Source of the DNA: Corallococcus macrosporus DSM 14697
Lineage (GTDB): Bacteria; Myxococcota; Myxococcia; Myxococcales; Myxococcaceae
DNA length: 64,000 nt
Reading direction: 5' to 3'
Assembly (NCBI RefSeq): GCF_002305895.1
Contig: NZ_CP022203.1
Coordinates: 8,691,001-8,755,000 of the forward strand
How positions within the stretch are numbered: position 1 is the stretch's first letter; every line of letters begins with the position of its first letter. Position numbers and translations under genes: made by a program. Under the pieces are notes generated by a model. That model saw only the letters and a list, made by a program, of their open reading frames with translations. It had not been told where the DNA came from and searched no databases. Shown in pieces: positions 60,123 through 64,000 of this stretch.

Positions 60123-60323
60123 ATGGACGAGAAGCGAATCGCCGAGCTGGAAATCCGCTACATGCACCAGCAGGAGCTGCTGCAGGAGCTCAGTGGCGTG
60201 CTGTACGAACAGCAGAAGGTCATCGACCAGCTCAGGGCGGAGGTGGAGCGGCTCAAGCAGAAGCTGGAAGCCGAGCCCGGCCTGGTGGACGCCCGTCAGG
60301 ACGAGCGCCCACCGCATTACTGA
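60123..60323 (+). CDS. slyX: SlyX-family coiled-coil protein
   Basis: 66 residues with the full SlyX pattern: MDEKRIAELEIRYMHQQELL, QKVIDQLRAEVERLKQKLE, and the PPHY terminus. It is a short coiled coil of unknown role. It diverges from the small TPR gene and is convergent with the barrel gene 3 nt from its stop. Confidence 0.93.
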   Translation: MDEKRIAELEIRYMHQQELLQELSGVLYEQQKVIDQLRAEVERLKQKLEAEPGLVDARQDERPPHY

Positions 60324-60326
60324 GGC

Positions 60327-60770
60327 TCAGAACTTGTAGCCGAGACGCAAGCCGATGGTGGGGTTGGGCTCCAGGTAGCCCACCTCGAGGCCGATGCTCG
60401 CGGCCTTCCCCTGAAGGCCAAAGCCGAACGCGGCGTGCGCGCGGAAGGTATCTCCGCGACCGAAGACGAGCCAGGGACCGGCCATGCCTTCGATGTAGAC
60501 ACCTGACTTGCGGAGGTTCGCGCGCAGGACCAGGTCCACGGGCACACCAATGTCGTTGCCCTCGGTGATGAGCATCGCGCCAAAGCGAGCGCCGACGGTC
60601 AGGGGCCCTGCGAGCGGCGTCTCGACGCCGAGGGTGAAGTTGAAGGCCGCGCTCTCATCAATCCAATAGTCAGCCCCAAGCCCGACACGAACCGCCGCCT
60701 CGGACTTCGTGGGAACGAGGAAGAGGCCGGCCGCGAGCAGCGCGCCAAGGCAAGGACGAAGCAGCTTCAT
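60327..60770 (-). CDS. Small outer-membrane beta-barrel protein
   Basis: 147 residues with a signal peptide (LGALLAAGLFLVPTKSEA) and strands of alternating character (VRVGLGADYWIDESAAFNFT; GPLTVGARFGAML; LRLGYKF, ending in Phe). Likely an OmpW/OprF-like small barrel. Start at 60770; the frame to 60809 has no better start. Confidence 0.75.
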   Translation of the reverse strand: MKLLRPCLGALLAAGLFLVPTKSEAAVRVGLGADYWIDESAAFNFTLGVETPLAGPLTVGARFGAMLITEGNDIGVPVDLVLRANLRKSGVYIEGMAGPWLVFGRGDTFRAHAAFGFGLQGKAASIGLEVGYLEPNPTIGLRLGYKF

Positions 60771-60951
60771 TCGAGAGGCTCCTCTCAACACAGCGGGGGG
60801 AAACCTCACTCAACCAAGCCGAGCGCGGCGAAGCCAGTCACACGGCGAATCAATTCGGCAAAGCCAGCCTCAACGGAAGTCAGTGACTCACAGCGGACGT
60901 GGTGCGTGCAGGCCACGACGCCCCTTCATCACCGCCGCCGCTCGCGGATGA

Positions 60952-61086
60952 GCGCGATGCCTTGGCGAACTCAACGGAACCGTGGACGCGGTGGAGAAAG
61001 GGGCGACGCGGGCCGAGCACGTGCTGGCCACGGTGGCGGCGCTGCTGGCCGTGGGTGCCGTGCGCCGGCTGCGGGCCCGGCGGTGA
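60952..61086 (+). pseudogene. Possible 3' gene remnant in the slyX-rRNA gap
   Basis: Within the 414-nt gap 60771-61184 one plus frame is open from 60952 to a stop at 61084 and reads like a real protein end (LGELNGTVDAVEKGATRAEH, LATVAALLAVGAVRRLRARR: an amphipathic segment and an Ala/Val-rich helix). The only start inside is a GTG at 60982. It is probably a fragment. The rest of the gap holds the rRNA terminator and nothing else I recognise. Confidence 0.25.
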
Positions 61087-61137
61087 AACCACCTGGTGCC
61101 AGCAGCCCCCCGGAGTCTGCACGGGGCCCCAAATACG

Positions 61138-61174
61138 AAAGCCCCCGGTGTCCACGAGGGACACCGGGGGCTTT
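61138..61174 (-). terminator. rRNA operon terminator
   Basis: Perfect 16-bp arms (AAAGCCCCCGGTGTCC / GGACACCGGGGGCTTT) with a 5-nt loop, 11 bp beyond the 5S 3' end on the minus strand. A TTTC run follows on the minus strand. This is the strongest hairpin in the window. Confidence 0.9.
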
Positions 61175-61184
61175 CCAAAAAGAA

Positions 61185-61300
<116 letters not shown>

Positions 61301-61381
61301 AAATCAGCGACAGTGCATACAAAGGGTAAGTTTCAATTCATTGCTGAGCGAATGTCTCGCTGTGCGTTTCAAGTCTTCCAG

Positions 61382-61400
61382 GCGAGTGCGTGAAGCACTC
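61382..61400 (-). other. Hairpin in the 23S-5S spacer
   Basis: CGAGTGC-GTGAA-GCACTCG, a perfect 7-bp stem inside the 160-nt spacer. It is probably an rRNA processing stem. No tRNA gene was seen in this spacer. Confidence 0.5.
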
Positions 61401-61460
61401 GAGCCTCGGCCTTGGCCCCGAGTCCCTTACTCCCCACGAGGGGGCATGCAAGAGAATGGG

Positions 61461-64000
<2,540 letters not shown>

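Overview
The window looks like a chromosomal segment from a myxobacterium, most likely Myxococcaceae (Myxococcus, Corallococcus or a relative). The base composition is very GC-rich with almost all-G/C third codon positions. It is rich in Ser/Thr kinases, ECF sigma factors, lipoproteins, LysR/TetR/SARP regulators and TPR/HEAT proteins, and it ends in an rRNA operon. The genus is an inference from style and content; the 23S sequence could settle it.

Left edge (1-8.6 kb): the most unusual block. Five genes read leftward with tight spacing: a large Ser/Thr kinase fused to an nSTAND-type NTPase, a membrane segment and TPR-like repeats; an ECF-like sigma factor; a second small Ser/Thr kinase (TGATG overlap with the sigma gene); a CD-NTase (cyclic oligonucleotide synthase); and a SAVED-domain protein whose C-terminal part carries an HExxH metallopeptidase motif just before the window cuts it off. 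I read this as a CBASS-type antiphage module with a putative SAVED-metalloprotease effector, wired to a kinase/sigma signalling front end. A PD-(D/E)XK nuclease of the Rpn/PDDEXK transposase type sits next door.

8.6-25 kb: a carbohydrate ABC importer (two permeases plus a binding lipoprotein, no ATPase), a tandem pair of STAS-like small proteins, a cytochrome P450 followed by a membrane fatty-acid desaturase, a DUF4846 protein with a 9-bp in-frame tandem repeat at its N terminus, a CDP-alcohol phosphatidyltransferase, a tandem two-domain DsbA-like protein, a large regulatory-like-repeat envelope protein, a 2OG-Fe(II) oxygenase and MltA.

25-45 kb: a 1188-residue HEAT-like protein, an SDR/acyl-CoA dehydrogenase pair, a LysR/metallo-beta-lactamase-fold divergent pair, a PHB-depolymerase-like esterase, an alpha/beta hydrolase divergent from a TetR gene with a perfect palindrome between them, a BlaI repressor with two operators upstream, and its partner, an M56 (BlaR1-like) peptidase fused to a lytic transglycosylase domain. 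Then comes a flavin monooxygenase divergent from a SARP-type (BTAD-AAA) regulator, with an 11-bp-spaced direct repeat in between that fits the SARP operator rule.

45-61 kb: alcohol dehydrogenase and its divergent LysR, an acyltransferase-3 membrane protein, an ECF sigma/zinc anti-sigma pair, a subtilisin-like lipoprotein, glycerol-3-phosphate dehydrogenase, a four-gene operon (His-rich protein, TonB-dependent receptor, two lipoproteins) that looks like metal uptake, and several small conserved or disordered proteins up to slyX. From about 61.1 kb to the right edge lies an rRNA operon on the minus strand: strong terminator, 5S and the 3' part of 23S.
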